58,774 bases of DNA from NCBI GenBank assembly GCA_026987025.1, contig JALSNJ010000004.1, positions 1-58,774 on the forward strand. Direction: 5' to 3'. This document shows, piece after piece, positions 44,944-53,404 of the stretch. Each line of letters begins with the position of its first letter. Within the stretch, counting starts at the first letter, position 1. The position numbers and the translations under genes are program-made. The stretch comes from Candidatus Aminicenantota bacterium. Lineage in GTDB: Bacteria; Acidobacteriota; Aminicenantia; S016-38. The notes under the pieces are model-generated. The model ran no database searches, had not been told where the DNA came from, and saw nothing but the letters and a program-made list of their open reading frames with translations.

Positions 44944-46852
44944 AGCCAAAAAGTGGGATATAGGCCAGGGCTAAAATAAATCCAGCCAGGGATGACCCGA
45001 GAAGGTCCCAGAAAAACATCTTGGACGGCGATGAAATTCGCCGGGAGAGATAGCCGAAGAACCCTCCTTCCCCGGCCCCCAGCAGGGCAAAGCTGAGGTA
45101 AAAGGTCCAGGGGGGAAGGTTTCCGGCCGCCAAGGGAAGGGCCGAGGCAAAAAGGAGAAGGAGGAGGGCCGCCTTTTTCCTGATAAAAAGGGAGCCCAGG
45201 CCCAGAAAGGCCATCATCAGGCCCACGAAAAGGCTAATTTGAAGGTAAATGTACCCGTAACTATACTGAAAGAGCAAAAGGTAAAGGAGCTCCAGGGAGA
45301 AAGCTGCGAAGCTTACTACCCCCATCAGGTATTCCTTTCTAAGGAGTATTCCGGGCAGCAGGAGTATAAGGGGAAAAAGGAGCAGAGGGGTTTTCCGTGG
45401 AAACGGAAAGGAAGGGAAATAATGCCTTATCCACCTCACCATTGAGAAAAGGTAGCTGAGGGGATGGCGTATTCTATTGGGAGGAAACTTATTGGCCAGG
45501 GCCTGTTTTAGTTTCTCCATTTCCAGAGGGCTGGTTTCAAACTCCATCTGGATGGGCAGGTAAAATTCCGGTTGGATGCCCTTTTTTATCAGAAATTCTG
45601 CATAGTCCCCGGGGGTTAGCCTTAGCTTTTTTGTGCTTCCCACTATCAAAAGGCTCTGGCCCGGGATGATAACCGTGTGGGGAAAGGCCCCCTTTAAAGA
45701 GCGGTAAATTGAACTTAAAACCGCAGAGTCCACATCTGAATAATACTCACCCCCGGGAAGGGAAAGGGCCACCCTCCGGAACTTAAGGGAAGCACTTTTA
45801 AAGAACTCCTCGGTGTAGAACCTTACCGAGGAAGATGAGGAAGGAGGGGGAAGGTCAAGAATGAGAAGGTCCTGATGGGTTTCCATTCTTTCTACAGCCC
45901 TCATGCCGTCTTCCCGGAGAAGCTCCACCCCCCTAAGGTCAAAGAAACCCGCGGCTAAGGAGGCCAGGGCGGGGTCGGGCTCTGCGTATGTTATTTCCAG
46001 ACCCTTCACCTTCTTTAAATACCTCAGACACCTTCCTCCGCCTCCTATAAGGAGAACCTTTTTCCCTCCTGGAACCAAGGGTAACATTGCCAACTTCTCC
46101 GAAGGGGAGGGGGGAAAGTCGTAAAGTTTCTCGGAGTTTTCCCAAATGGTGTAAAGCCCTCTATATTGGGTGAGGGTTACTTTTCCGTAGGGGGACTCCC
46201 GGACTTCCTTTACCTCCAAGGGCAAAAACAGCCTTTTCCAGGTAGGATTTTCTGTAAGCAGGAGAAGGGCGCCCAGAAACAAAGCTGCTGTGGCCTGGGG
46301 CCTCAGCCTCAGGAAAAAGAGCATTAAAGCGAAGATGCAATAAGCTGCAAAGGCGGCCTGGAAGGAGTGGAGCCGGGGGAGAAGGACGAGATATAGGAGA
46401 AGCGAAGCTGAGAAGGAACCCAAGGAATCCGCTCCGTAAACTAAGGCAGGGTTTGCCAGTTCCTCAGAAAGGGAAGAGAAAAAGCCCCCTCCCACGGCGG
46501 AAAATCCCCCCATAAGAAGAAGGAGCAAAGGGTAAATCCCCAGGGAAGGGAGGCCTCCGGGGGAGGTGCGGAAAAAGGGGTATAAGGTTCTGGTCAGGAA
46601 AAGGGCGAAGAAGAAAAGGGGGGAGACCAGCAGGAAAAGAAGCCTGGATGGGACCTTCCTCAGCCATAGAGCGCCCAGACCGGACCAGAGGAGGTAAAAA
46701 GTAAAATACAGGGCTATGACGACTTCGTTGGAGGGAAGGAGTGAGAGAACCTCCCTCAGGAAGATTATCTGAGAGGTAAAGGAGGCAAAGCCGGCGGCAA
46801 AGCTAAGACCAAACCCCTGGGATCTTTTCCCCGCAGAACCTGCACTTCCCAT
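44891..46852 (-). CDS. Spermidine-synthase-like membrane protein
   Basis: 653 residues. Membrane segments at the N-terminus (~13-200) and C-terminus (~490-650) flank a soluble methyltransferase-like domain of the polyamine synthase family (~215-430): GKVTLTQYRGLYTIWENSEKLYD, glycine-rich VLLIGGGGRCLRYL (~266-279), acidic YAEPDPAL, and DLLILDLPPPSSSSSVRFYTEEFF. In spermidine synthase the gate-keeper motif contains DxxD-type acids; here DLPPP replaces it, so true aminopropyl transfer is doubtful. Last gene of a five-gene overlapping operon. Confidence 0.83.
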   Translation of the reverse strand: MGSAGSAGKRSQGFGLSFAAGFASFTSQIIFLREVLSLLPSNEVVIALYFTFYLLWSGLGALWLRKVPSRLLFLLVSPLFFFALFLTRTLYPFFRTSPGGLPSLGIYPLLLLLMGGFSAVGGGFFSSLSEELANPALVYGADSLGSFSASLLLYLVLLPRLHSFQAAFAAYCIFALMLFFLRLRPQATAALFLGALLLLTENPTWKRLFLPLEVKEVRESPYGKVTLTQYRGLYTIWENSEKLYDFPPSPSEKLAMLPLVPGGKKVLLIGGGGRCLRYLKKVKGLEITYAEPDPALASLAAGFFDLRGVELLREDGMRAVERMETHQDLLILDLPPPSSSSSVRFYTEEFFKSASLKFRRVALSLPGGEYYSDVDSAVLSSIYRSLKGAFPHTVIIPGQSLLIVGSTKKLRLTPGDYAEFLIKKGIQPEFYLPIQMEFETSPLEMEKLKQALANKFPPNRIRHPLSYLFSMVRWIRHYFPSFPFPRKTPLLLFPLILLLPGILLRKEYLMGVVSFAAFSLELLYLLLFQYSYGYIYLQISLFVGLMMAFLGLGSLFIRKKAALLLLLFASALPLAAGNLPPWTFYLSFALLGAGEGGFFGYLSRRISSPSKMFFWDLLGSSLAGFILALAYIPLFGFNSLFAGISLLLVLSLF

Positions 46853-47906
46853 GTTTTATGTTGTTCTCCTTTATCTCGTAGCCCACCCTTTTTATCAGCG
46901 GCCTTTTACACCTGGGACAATAGGTGGTCTCCGCGGGATGGCCCGGAACATTTCCCACATAGACGAACCTGAGGCCCTCCTCCATGGCCACCTCCCTGGC
47001 CCTTTCCAGAGTGGATATGGGGGTGGCGGGGAGGTTTTTGAGGAGGTACATGGGGAAGAACCTTGAGAAGTGGAGGGGAATGTCCCTTCCGGCGTTTTTG
47101 ACCAGCCAGCGGCTCATCTTCCTTATCTCATTCATGTTATCGTTAAGCCCTGGAATCACCAGGTAAACGATTTCAAGCCATTTGCCGCTCTCCGCAGCAA
47201 GAACGATGGCATCCAACACCGGCTTCAGCTTTCCCCTGACTATTTTTTTGTAAAACTCCTCGCTGAAGGCCTTAAGGTCTATTTTTACCGCATCCATGGC
47301 CGCCAGTATATCCTTCCAGGGCTTGGGATTTACATGGGCTCCGGTTATTATCACATTCCTTATTCCGAGCCTGGAAGCTTCTCTGGCGGTATCCAGCATG
47401 TATTCCACAAAGATAATGGGCTCGCTGTATGTGTAAGCTAAAATGGGGGCATTGTACCTATAGGCCAAGTAAGCCGTTTTCTCTGGAGAAATTTTGTAAA
47501 ACCTCACCTGCTCCGGCCTTACCTGGGAGATCTGCCAGTTCTGACAGAATTTGCAATTTACATTGCAGCCGGCGGTGGCTATGGAAAAGGCCGTTCTGCC
47601 AGGGAGGAAGTGGAAAAGGGGCTTTTTTTCCACCGGGTCTATGGCAAGGGTAACCGGTCTGCCGTAAACCAGGGATATGTATTTCCCTCCGCGGTTTTCC
47701 CTCACCCCGCAATACCCCCTTTCCCTGTCGCCCACCACGCAGTATCTGGGGCAAAGCAGACATCTTACCCTTCTGTCCGGAAGCTTCTCCCAGTAAAGGG
47801 CCCTGTGATTTGAAAGGTCCGGGGCCGGAGCCGCCTCGGACTCCAATTCCAGCCCTGAAAAAACCAGGCCCGTGCCTATGAGTTTTATGAATTCCCTTCT
47901 TTTCAT
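46803..47906 (-). CDS. amrS: AmmeMemoRadiSam-type radical SAM protein with twin-arginine leader
   Basis: 367 residues from ATG 47906, which overlaps the DUF362 stop (ATGA); a longer frame upstream is not used. Residues 1-26 (KRREFIKLIGTGLVFSG) look like a Tat leader. Then a cysteine-rich N-terminal module (CLLCPRYC, RGYCGVRENRGG), the radical SAM motif CNVNCKFC (114-121), YSEPIIF and GLRFVYVGNVPGH, typical of the AmmeMemoRadiSam radical SAM family, and a C-terminal CxxC...CxxC ribbon (CPRCKRP; CRFCGEK). Reaction unknown. The AMMECR1 and Memo partners are not in this window. Confidence 0.88.
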   Translation of the reverse strand: MKRREFIKLIGTGLVFSGLELESEAAPAPDLSNHRALYWEKLPDRRVRCLLCPRYCVVGDRERGYCGVRENRGGKYISLVYGRPVTLAIDPVEKKPLFHFLPGRTAFSIATAGCNVNCKFCQNWQISQVRPEQVRFYKISPEKTAYLAYRYNAPILAYTYSEPIIFVEYMLDTAREASRLGIRNVIITGAHVNPKPWKDILAAMDAVKIDLKAFSEEFYKKIVRGKLKPVLDAIVLAAESGKWLEIVYLVIPGLNDNMNEIRKMSRWLVKNAGRDIPLHFSRFFPMYLLKNLPATPISTLERAREVAMEEGLRFVYVGNVPGHPAETTYCPRCKRPLIKRVGYEIKENNIKHGKCRFCGEKIPGVWS

Positions 47907-48721
47907 AATTCCACCACCTGATAACGGGTTTTCCCCAGGCCCATTTTTTCTGCGGTAGCAAGCCAGTGGGGAAACCTCTTTTCCTGTTTGAGGGAGGGGA
48001 GCCCTGCCTTGGATCTGAGTCTTTCTATTAGCTTCCATCCGAAGTGGTCCACGGCCACCGGGTCCTGGCCCATTATTATAAAACCGGGCTTAGCAAACCA
48101 TCTGGGGTGGTAGGAAGGTCCTCTGTGGAATTGGGCCCTGGTGGCGTCTATGATGGAAAGGGTGTGAAGGGAAGATATGGGTTTTGTGGCGAAGACCTGG
48201 GGGATAAAGGGGTCGCAGCCATCGTCGTGGTATTTGTTGGGGTTGTGGATGGCTCCGTAGTAGTTCTTCATGCTGAGAGTCACTCCGGCGATGTCGTGGT
48301 CCTTTAAAATTGCCAGGGAGATGGAGGCGTCGGCAAAGACCTGAATTTTTGAGAAGAGAGAGCCCACCTCACCGTAGGAAAAGAGCTCGTCCCAGTAGCC
48401 CATTCTTGGGGAATCGGTGGCCAGAACCTTTATTTTTCCCCTCCTTCTTATCCTGTAGCCGGCCCTCTTCATCTCCCATTCGCTTCTGTCCCATACGATC
48501 GCTTCTCCGGCGCCGTTTTGAAGGGCGAGTTTTCCCAGAGAAAGGGCTATTTCAGGGGACGAGGAGAGGGGCTTTCCTCCCAGGGTATTGACCTTAATGG
48601 CCAGGGAACCGGAGGAGAAGAGCGTTCGGAGGCATCCCTTGTCCCCCCGGCACAACTCCCTCAAACCCTTCATAAGAGCCGCTTCGGGGTCCCTCCCTAC
48701 CCTTATCACCAGAACCTTCAT
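47903..48721 (-). CDS. DUF362 domain protein (second copy)
   Basis: 272 residues, no signal peptide. DUF362 core: SLAIKVNTLGGKPLSSSPE, KLALQNGAGEAIVWDRSEWEMKRAGY, ILKDHDIAGVTLSMKNYYGAIHNPNKYH and MGQDPVAVDHFG. Between the beta-propeller and radical SAM genes, overlapping each by 4 bases. It differs from the copy at 18920 in lacking a Tat leader. Both copies lie directly before an Fe-S protein gene. Confidence 0.85.
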   Translation of the reverse strand: MKVLVIRVGRDPEAALMKGLRELCRGDKGCLRTLFSSGSLAIKVNTLGGKPLSSSPEIALSLGKLALQNGAGEAIVWDRSEWEMKRAGYRIRRRGKIKVLATDSPRMGYWDELFSYGEVGSLFSKIQVFADASISLAILKDHDIAGVTLSMKNYYGAIHNPNKYHDDGCDPFIPQVFATKPISSLHTLSIIDATRAQFHRGPSYHPRWFAKPGFIIMGQDPVAVDHFGWKLIERLRSKAGLPSLKQEKRFPHWLATAEKMGLGKTRYQVVEL

Positions 48722-49701
48722 AAAATAATTTTATCACCCTGAAGCACGATGAGCTTTCCGTTGATGCTCAGCAGTAGTATTTTTCCGCCGTTAAAAACGA
48801 GGGGTGGCGTGTAAGAGGGTTCTCCCATGCGGAATTCGTAAATCCTCTCTCCCCTGTCGTTGAGCACATAAAAATTTCCTCCGCTGTCCACGATGAGAAG
48901 GAAATCCTTCCATGGGACCGGTTCCGCCACTATCTTTTTCCCTGCCCGGAAGCTCCAGAGGAACCTTCCTTCCTTAGAAAACCTCGCCACTTTACCTCCG
49001 CTGGCCACCACCAAAGAATTTTTCCACACCACAGGGGCGGGGAGGATGCTCTCCCTGAACCTGATCTCCCCCTTCCTCCGGCAGTTTCTGTCAACGAGTA
49101 TGAGCTTATCTCCCATGGGGACCGCCAAGGAGGAACCCCATTTCACCATGGGACCTCCCCCGGTTTCTCCTGAGGAAAGGGAACAAAGGATTTTTCCTTC
49201 CCTGGAGAGCCCGTATAAATTTCCCCTTATGTCCTTGAAGAACATCCTTCCCCAGGCGACCACCCCTTCCTGATACACGGGCCCCTTTAATTTCAATTTG
49301 AGGCCCCGGCTTCCTTCCTTCAGGTTCAATTTAAAGAGGAAGCCCTGGGCGCTTCCTATCCAGAGGGAATCCTCCAGAACAAGGGGGGCGGCGAAAAAGG
49401 AATCCCTCGCCCTGAAAACCCATCTTTTCCTCCCGGTTTTCAGGTCCATGCAGGATAGGAAACCCTGAACAGTTGGAATGAACAGAAAATCTCCCTGTAA
49501 TTTTTCTCCCATGAGCCTGGTTCCGGGAAAGGGAAAGGGAGTTGCCCTGCGGAGCTCAGGGTCAAGGAAGAAAACCCTGGAGGTTGAGGCCAGAATTACC
49601 CTTCCCCTCCATTTCATAAGCCTGGAATGGGTGAAGTTTTCCCCGGGTTTAAGGTTTATGTTCAGAAACAGGGAAAGCAGAAGGAGGACCTCAGATTTCA
49701 T
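48718..49701 (-). CDS. PQQ-like beta-propeller repeat protein
   Basis: 327 residues. N-terminal secretion or anchor segment (SEVLLLLSLFLNINL), then about six to seven repeats of the PQQ/outer-membrane-assembly-propeller kind, e.g. GFLSCMDLKTGRKRWVFRARDSFFAAPLVLEDSLWIGS, VARFSKEGRFLWSFRAGKKIVAEPV, and NFYVLNDRGERIYEF. No evidence for bound quinone; probably a periplasmic scaffold. It overlaps the membrane protein gene upstream by 11 bases. Confidence 0.82.
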   Translation of the reverse strand: MKSEVLLLLSLFLNINLKPGENFTHSRLMKWRGRVILASTSRVFFLDPELRRATPFPFPGTRLMGEKLQGDFLFIPTVQGFLSCMDLKTGRKRWVFRARDSFFAAPLVLEDSLWIGSAQGFLFKLNLKEGSRGLKLKLKGPVYQEGVVAWGRMFFKDIRGNLYGLSREGKILCSLSSGETGGGPMVKWGSSLAVPMGDKLILVDRNCRRKGEIRFRESILPAPVVWKNSLVVASGGKVARFSKEGRFLWSFRAGKKIVAEPVPWKDFLLIVDSGGNFYVLNDRGERIYEFRMGEPSYTPPLVFNGGKILLLSINGKLIVLQGDKIIL

Positions 49702-51601
49702 CCTTTATTCCCCTCAAGAAGAACAAATAAACCAGCGGGACGAAGGGCGATGTATATCTTGGAAGCCCGAAGAACACCAGGACCGTTATTACGAATCCCC
49801 CAAGGGTGCTCAGGAGTATTTTCCATTGCTCCCACTCTTTTGCGGCTTTCCCCATGCCCAGGAGGGCGAAGAAGTAAAGGAAGATTTTGAGGGCCTCGGA
49901 GAAGGGGGTGAAGAATTTGAACCTTAGAAGGGAGATTCCGTACAACCTCGTCCCCGGACTACCCGGGGGATGCCACTGGCGGTTTAAGGGTTCCTCCCAG
50001 AAGGCCCAGTATATTTTGCGGGGGAGCAGTCTGAGGACATTTCCCGGATGTTTCAGGTTGTATAAAACTATGTCCTTGAGGGAATTGTGGCCGTATCCCA
50101 TGGCCTTCCACCTCCTTATTATGGAGGCAGGAACCTTCCACCCTCCCGTAGAGAAGGGTGAATTTCCCTCCAGCAGGGTCACGGGACCCGCCCTGGTTAT
50201 AATTACCAGCCTCCCTTCCCGGAGGCTGCACCGTATTATCCAGGGGAGTACGGTGAGGAGGAAGGCGGACAGGAGAAGCAGTCCCCTTGTCCTTGCCTTA
50301 ACCCAGGCCCAAAGCACGGAAAAGCCCAGGGCAAAGGGCCGGACTAAGGAGGATATGCCCAGGAGGAAGCCGCTCAGCACCTCTCTTTTTTCCGCCAGGT
50401 AGAGGGCCAAAAAGAAGACGGGGAGGAAAATTCCTTCGGACTCCACGCTGGCGTAATAAATGGTGTAGCCGCTGAGGCCTGCCATCAAAAGGGCCCCCGG
50501 GGGATGCAACCGGTGTTTCCTGGCCAGATTGTAGAGAATTATCAGGAACATTATAAAGAGCAGAGTCCGAAGGAGGATGTAAAGGTGCCAGTTTCTTGAG
50601 AAGAATTTGATGAAGAGGGCGTTGTAAATTATAGCGCCCGGGGGCCAGTGGCACGGTCCATTTCCCCCCACCAGGATCTCTTCCCCGTAGGAAAATCCCC
50701 TGAGGAGGCTTTCCGCCCTTACCACATATTCCCATGTATCAAAGTAAAGGAAGGGCCGGGGAGAAGCCCTGTAAAAGTATTCTGCCTGGAGGAAGAAAAC
50801 CGTTCCCATCAGAGGTATAAGGACATATGGGGCGTATTTTCCGCCCGGCAAGAGCCTTCTCCTGAGAATAAGGGGGAAGAGAGCCAGGGGCAGAAGGAAA
50901 AATTCCAGAAGGGGCCATGGAATTAAGTAAAGAAACCTTTCGGCCCCTATCCTGAGAAAGAACCCTTCCTTTCTAACCACCAGTTCAGAGGTTCGCAATA
51001 TGGTTAAGTTCTTAAATCCGTAGAGCCTTGCCTTCTTTAATCTGATGACCAACCTCCCCCTGGGCATGGAAAGTTTCCCGGCGTGGGAAAGCGGAAGGAG
51101 GGATACCCTGTGCCTGAACTTAACCACCCTGTATCCGTCCCACAGAAGTTCACCGGGTTTCACCACGAACCTTTCCCTTCCCCTGAAGAAGTATAGGTTA
51201 TAAGAAATGAGCAGTAGGGCCAGAAGAAGAAGGGGGGTTTTGCCTATTTTCGCAGAGATAACCAGTAGTCCCCATAGGAAGACAGCGGAGAGCATCAGAA
51301 ACCAGAAAAAGAACAATGTGGGTTTACCTTCAAGGAAAAGCTCGGAGCGAAGAAAGTGGGCCCTGGAGAAGTACAGAACCTTGGAGGAAAGGAAAAGGCT
51401 GTAGAGGTCAAATAGTATGAGCCAGAAGGCCAGGAGTTTATCCCTCCTTGCCAGGAGGACCCCGGCCGCTATTACCCCTGCCTGAAGAAGGATAAAGGGG
51501 ATGGTGGCCAGGAAGGGATAACGGTAAAAAAGGGGATGATTAATTGCCCCTATGAGGAGTCCGCCACCTGCGAGAAAAACTGCCTTCCGGAATTTTTCCA
51601 T
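49691..51601 (-). CDS. Polytopic membrane protein, GT39/ArnT-like glycosyltransferase
   Basis: 636 residues with about twelve or more hydrophobic segments. The loop DTWEYVVRAESLLRG (~285) and HWPPGAIIYNALFIKFF resemble the acidic loop and following helix of GT-C (dolichyl-phosphate-mannose/ArnT-type) glycosyltransferases, with a later segment LYLAEKREVLSGFLLGISSLVRPFALGF also typical. Likely transfers sugar from a lipid carrier in the inner membrane. The N-terminal ~200 residues are an unrecognised extra membrane/beta region. First gene of the minus operon; TACAAT at 51614-51619 (minus) could be its -10. Confidence 0.72.
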   Translation of the reverse strand: MEKFRKAVFLAGGGLLIGAINHPLFYRYPFLATIPFILLQAGVIAAGVLLARRDKLLAFWLILFDLYSLFLSSKVLYFSRAHFLRSELFLEGKPTLFFFWFLMLSAVFLWGLLVISAKIGKTPLLLLALLLISYNLYFFRGRERFVVKPGELLWDGYRVVKFRHRVSLLPLSHAGKLSMPRGRLVIRLKKARLYGFKNLTILRTSELVVRKEGFFLRIGAERFLYLIPWPLLEFFLLPLALFPLILRRRLLPGGKYAPYVLIPLMGTVFFLQAEYFYRASPRPFLYFDTWEYVVRAESLLRGFSYGEEILVGGNGPCHWPPGAIIYNALFIKFFSRNWHLYILLRTLLFIMFLIILYNLARKHRLHPPGALLMAGLSGYTIYYASVESEGIFLPVFFLALYLAEKREVLSGFLLGISSLVRPFALGFSVLWAWVKARTRGLLLLSAFLLTVLPWIIRCSLREGRLVIITRAGPVTLLEGNSPFSTGGWKVPASIIRRWKAMGYGHNSLKDIVLYNLKHPGNVLRLLPRKIYWAFWEEPLNRQWHPPGSPGTRLYGISLLRFKFFTPFSEALKIFLYFFALLGMGKAAKEWEQWKILLSTLGGFVITVLVFFGLPRYTSPFVPLVYLFFLRGIKDEI

Positions 51602-51623
51602 TTATCCCCTTAAATTGTAGACC

Positions 51624-51650
51624 CTGATGGGAGGATGGGAAAGTTTTTGT
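51624..51650 (+). repeat. 27-bp direct repeat, copy 1 (before metallophosphoesterase)
   Basis: The 27-base sequence from CTGATGGGAGG to AAGTTTTTGT recurs at 53365-53391 with two mismatches. Together the copies bracket the metallophosphoesterase gene. Confidence 0.75.
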
Positions 51651-51699
51651 AAAGGCAAGCAATTTCGGAAGCGGATATTATCATTAGCCGGGGATTTTT

Positions 51700-51705
51700 T
51701 ATAAT
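51700..51705 (+). promoter_or_regulatory. -10 TATAAT eight bases before the metallophosphoesterase ATG
   Basis: TATAAT, eight bases (A then T run), ATG 51714. No ribosome-binding sequence. Fits a leaderless start. Confidence 0.5.
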
Positions 51706-51713
51706 ATTTTTTT

Positions 51714-53363
51714 ATGGACAGGAGGGAGTTTTTAAAGTATTTATTTTCAGCGTTCCTTTTCGGAAAGGGAAGAGTTCCTTTACATAAAGGTAAAGGGGAG
51801 TGGAATCTAAGGGAACATTTCCAGGAGTTCATTGAGAGCCCGGATTACATCTTCCCGTGGCCCGGGGAATTCAATTACGGAGAAAGGGTTGTCCTGTTGA
51901 GAAGAATGGACAGGATAGGTTCCCGCTTCCGGAAGTACCCTTTTGGGGCCATGTTGCTTGACCTTTTCCTTAAGGAAAGAGTTGACATTAAAGTTTATTA
52001 TAGCAATTCCCTCAGGTCTATTAACAGGACTCGGCCCAGGGTCTTTAAAGGGGTGAAGGGAACACTAAGGGTTCACCTGCCTGTTTACGACGGGGAGGAG
52101 GTCTTTTATCAGGTTCTTTACTCAAGGGACAAGAAATTCAGGCCCCTTTCTCCCGTGAGAAGAGTCAAAAACTTCCTGTTTTCCCCTGGACCCATAAGAG
52201 CATACCTTTTCGCAGACGGCCATGTTTTTGACGATCACTTTGATAGGGCAATTCCACTAAGGGAAGATCCTGTAAGGGAAGGTTGGGAAGGTAGATTCTT
52301 CCACAATTTTTTCAGGAAAGCCCTTTCAGACCCTCTATGGGCATTGAAGGAGGATGACCCTAACACCTATTCTCTACATCTTAGGAACTCCTTCCATTTA
52401 GCGGAGGCCTTTTCCTTCGTTGTCCTTAGAGGAATTCAGCCCCATTTGATAATAAAATTAGGAGACGATGTGGGTCTGGATAATTATAGATTGAAAAGGC
52501 AGGGGCTCAGGAGAGGCGAAAGGGAAAAGAACGCTAAATTACTGTGGGAAAGAGAGCGGAAGATTTGGTCCATTCTTACTCCCCTCATTCCTGTCTATCA
52601 AGTAATAGGGAATCACGATGGAGAAAAAGGCGTTGCTAAATATCCTGCTATAAGGTGGAGAAAAATAACATTTCCTCAACCAGGAGAGTTGGAAGGCGGC
52701 TCTCCCTTGGAGGATTTTTACACCTTAGAGGTCGGGGATTGGCTACAATTCATCGTTCTTAATGTTGTCGGTTATACCAACAAGCCTCCCAGGACCCCCA
52801 GCCACTGGACCCTGGGAATCCCCCAGTTTAAGTGGTTGGAAAAGGTTCTGAGCAATTCAGAATACCCTTTGAGATTCATTTTCTTTCATCATGTGGTCGG
52901 GGGTTTTCCCAGCGGTCCTGAAGGGGAGAAGGGAAAGGCCTACGGGAGAGGGCCTTTATTTACCAGGGAAGATTACATCCGGCACTCCCTTAATCCGGAT
53001 AAAATAGAGCAGGTAAAAATCACTGAAATGGCCCTCAAACACGGGGTGAAGGGCTTTTTCTATGGACACGACCACATTCACTTTTTAAAGAAATACGAGG
53101 ATTTCTTTGCCATGACCGTTGGAACCACCAATGAGGTTGCCGGCGAAAATGCCTGGGAGAAAATAGAAGGTTGGGAGGAAGAATATGGGATGGCAGAGCG
53201 GTTTGATTTTCTTAACGCCCCCCTTTTAGAAGAACTGCAGATCGGCAGAGAGAGGATGCTTATTAATACCTATTGTGTTTCTATACCCGATTCAGAATCT
53301 AATCTTAAAAATTTAGGAGCAGGATTTGGGGAGAAACTTTCTTCTGAGACTATAAGATTTTAA
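51714..53363 (+). CDS. Calcineurin-like metallophosphoesterase
   Basis: 549 residues. A twin-arginine-like start (MDRREFLKYLFSAFLFGKG). An unrecognised N-terminal region (~25-155) is followed by the two-metal phosphoesterase core: DGH (168-170), GDD (250-252), GNHD (299-302), HH (392-393) and GHDHIH (451-456). Hydrolyses phosphomono- or diesters; substrate unknown. By eye it is AT-richer and uses more TTA leucine codons than adjacent genes, and it lies between two 27-bp direct repeats, so it may be a later insertion. Confidence 0.88.
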   Translation: MDRREFLKYLFSAFLFGKGRVPLHKGKGEWNLREHFQEFIESPDYIFPWPGEFNYGERVVLLRRMDRIGSRFRKYPFGAMLLDLFLKERVDIKVYYSNSLRSINRTRPRVFKGVKGTLRVHLPVYDGEEVFYQVLYSRDKKFRPLSPVRRVKNFLFSPGPIRAYLFADGHVFDDHFDRAIPLREDPVREGWEGRFFHNFFRKALSDPLWALKEDDPNTYSLHLRNSFHLAEAFSFVVLRGIQPHLIIKLGDDVGLDNYRLKRQGLRRGEREKNAKLLWERERKIWSILTPLIPVYQVIGNHDGEKGVAKYPAIRWRKITFPQPGELEGGSPLEDFYTLEVGDWLQFIVLNVVGYTNKPPRTPSHWTLGIPQFKWLEKVLSNSEYPLRFIFFHHVVGGFPSGPEGEKGKAYGRGPLFTREDYIRHSLNPDKIEQVKITEMALKHGVKGFFYGHDHIHFLKKYEDFFAMTVGTTNEVAGENAWEKIEGWEEEYGMAERFDFLNAPLLEELQIGRERMLINTYCVSIPDSESNLKNLGAGFGEKLSSETIRF

Positions 53364-53364
53364 A

Positions 53365-53391
53365 CTGGTGGGAGGAAGGGAAAGTTTTTGT
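53365..53391 (+). repeat. 27-bp direct repeat, copy 2 (abuts the SpoIID -10)
   Basis: Second copy, 25 of 27 identical to 51624-51650. It ends at the base before TATAAT of the next gene, so it occupies the -35/spacer zone of that promoter. Confidence 0.75.
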
Positions 53392-53397
53392 TATAAT
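53392..53397 (+). promoter_or_regulatory. -10 TATAAT seven bases before the SpoIID gene ATG
   Basis: TATAAT, GCCCAGG, ATG 53405. No Shine-Dalgarno at proper distance. It also decides the start: an in-frame ATG at 53396 lies inside the -10 hexamer and would be upstream of the transcript. Confidence 0.5.
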
Positions 53398-53404
53398 GCC
53401 CAGG

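Noticed and set aside
48719-48733. TAAAAT six bases before the DUF362 ATG as a leaderless promoter
   Set aside because: It lies in the last codons of the upstream gene (Lys-Ile-Ile-Leu) and the ATGA overlap already explains initiation; chance is likely.
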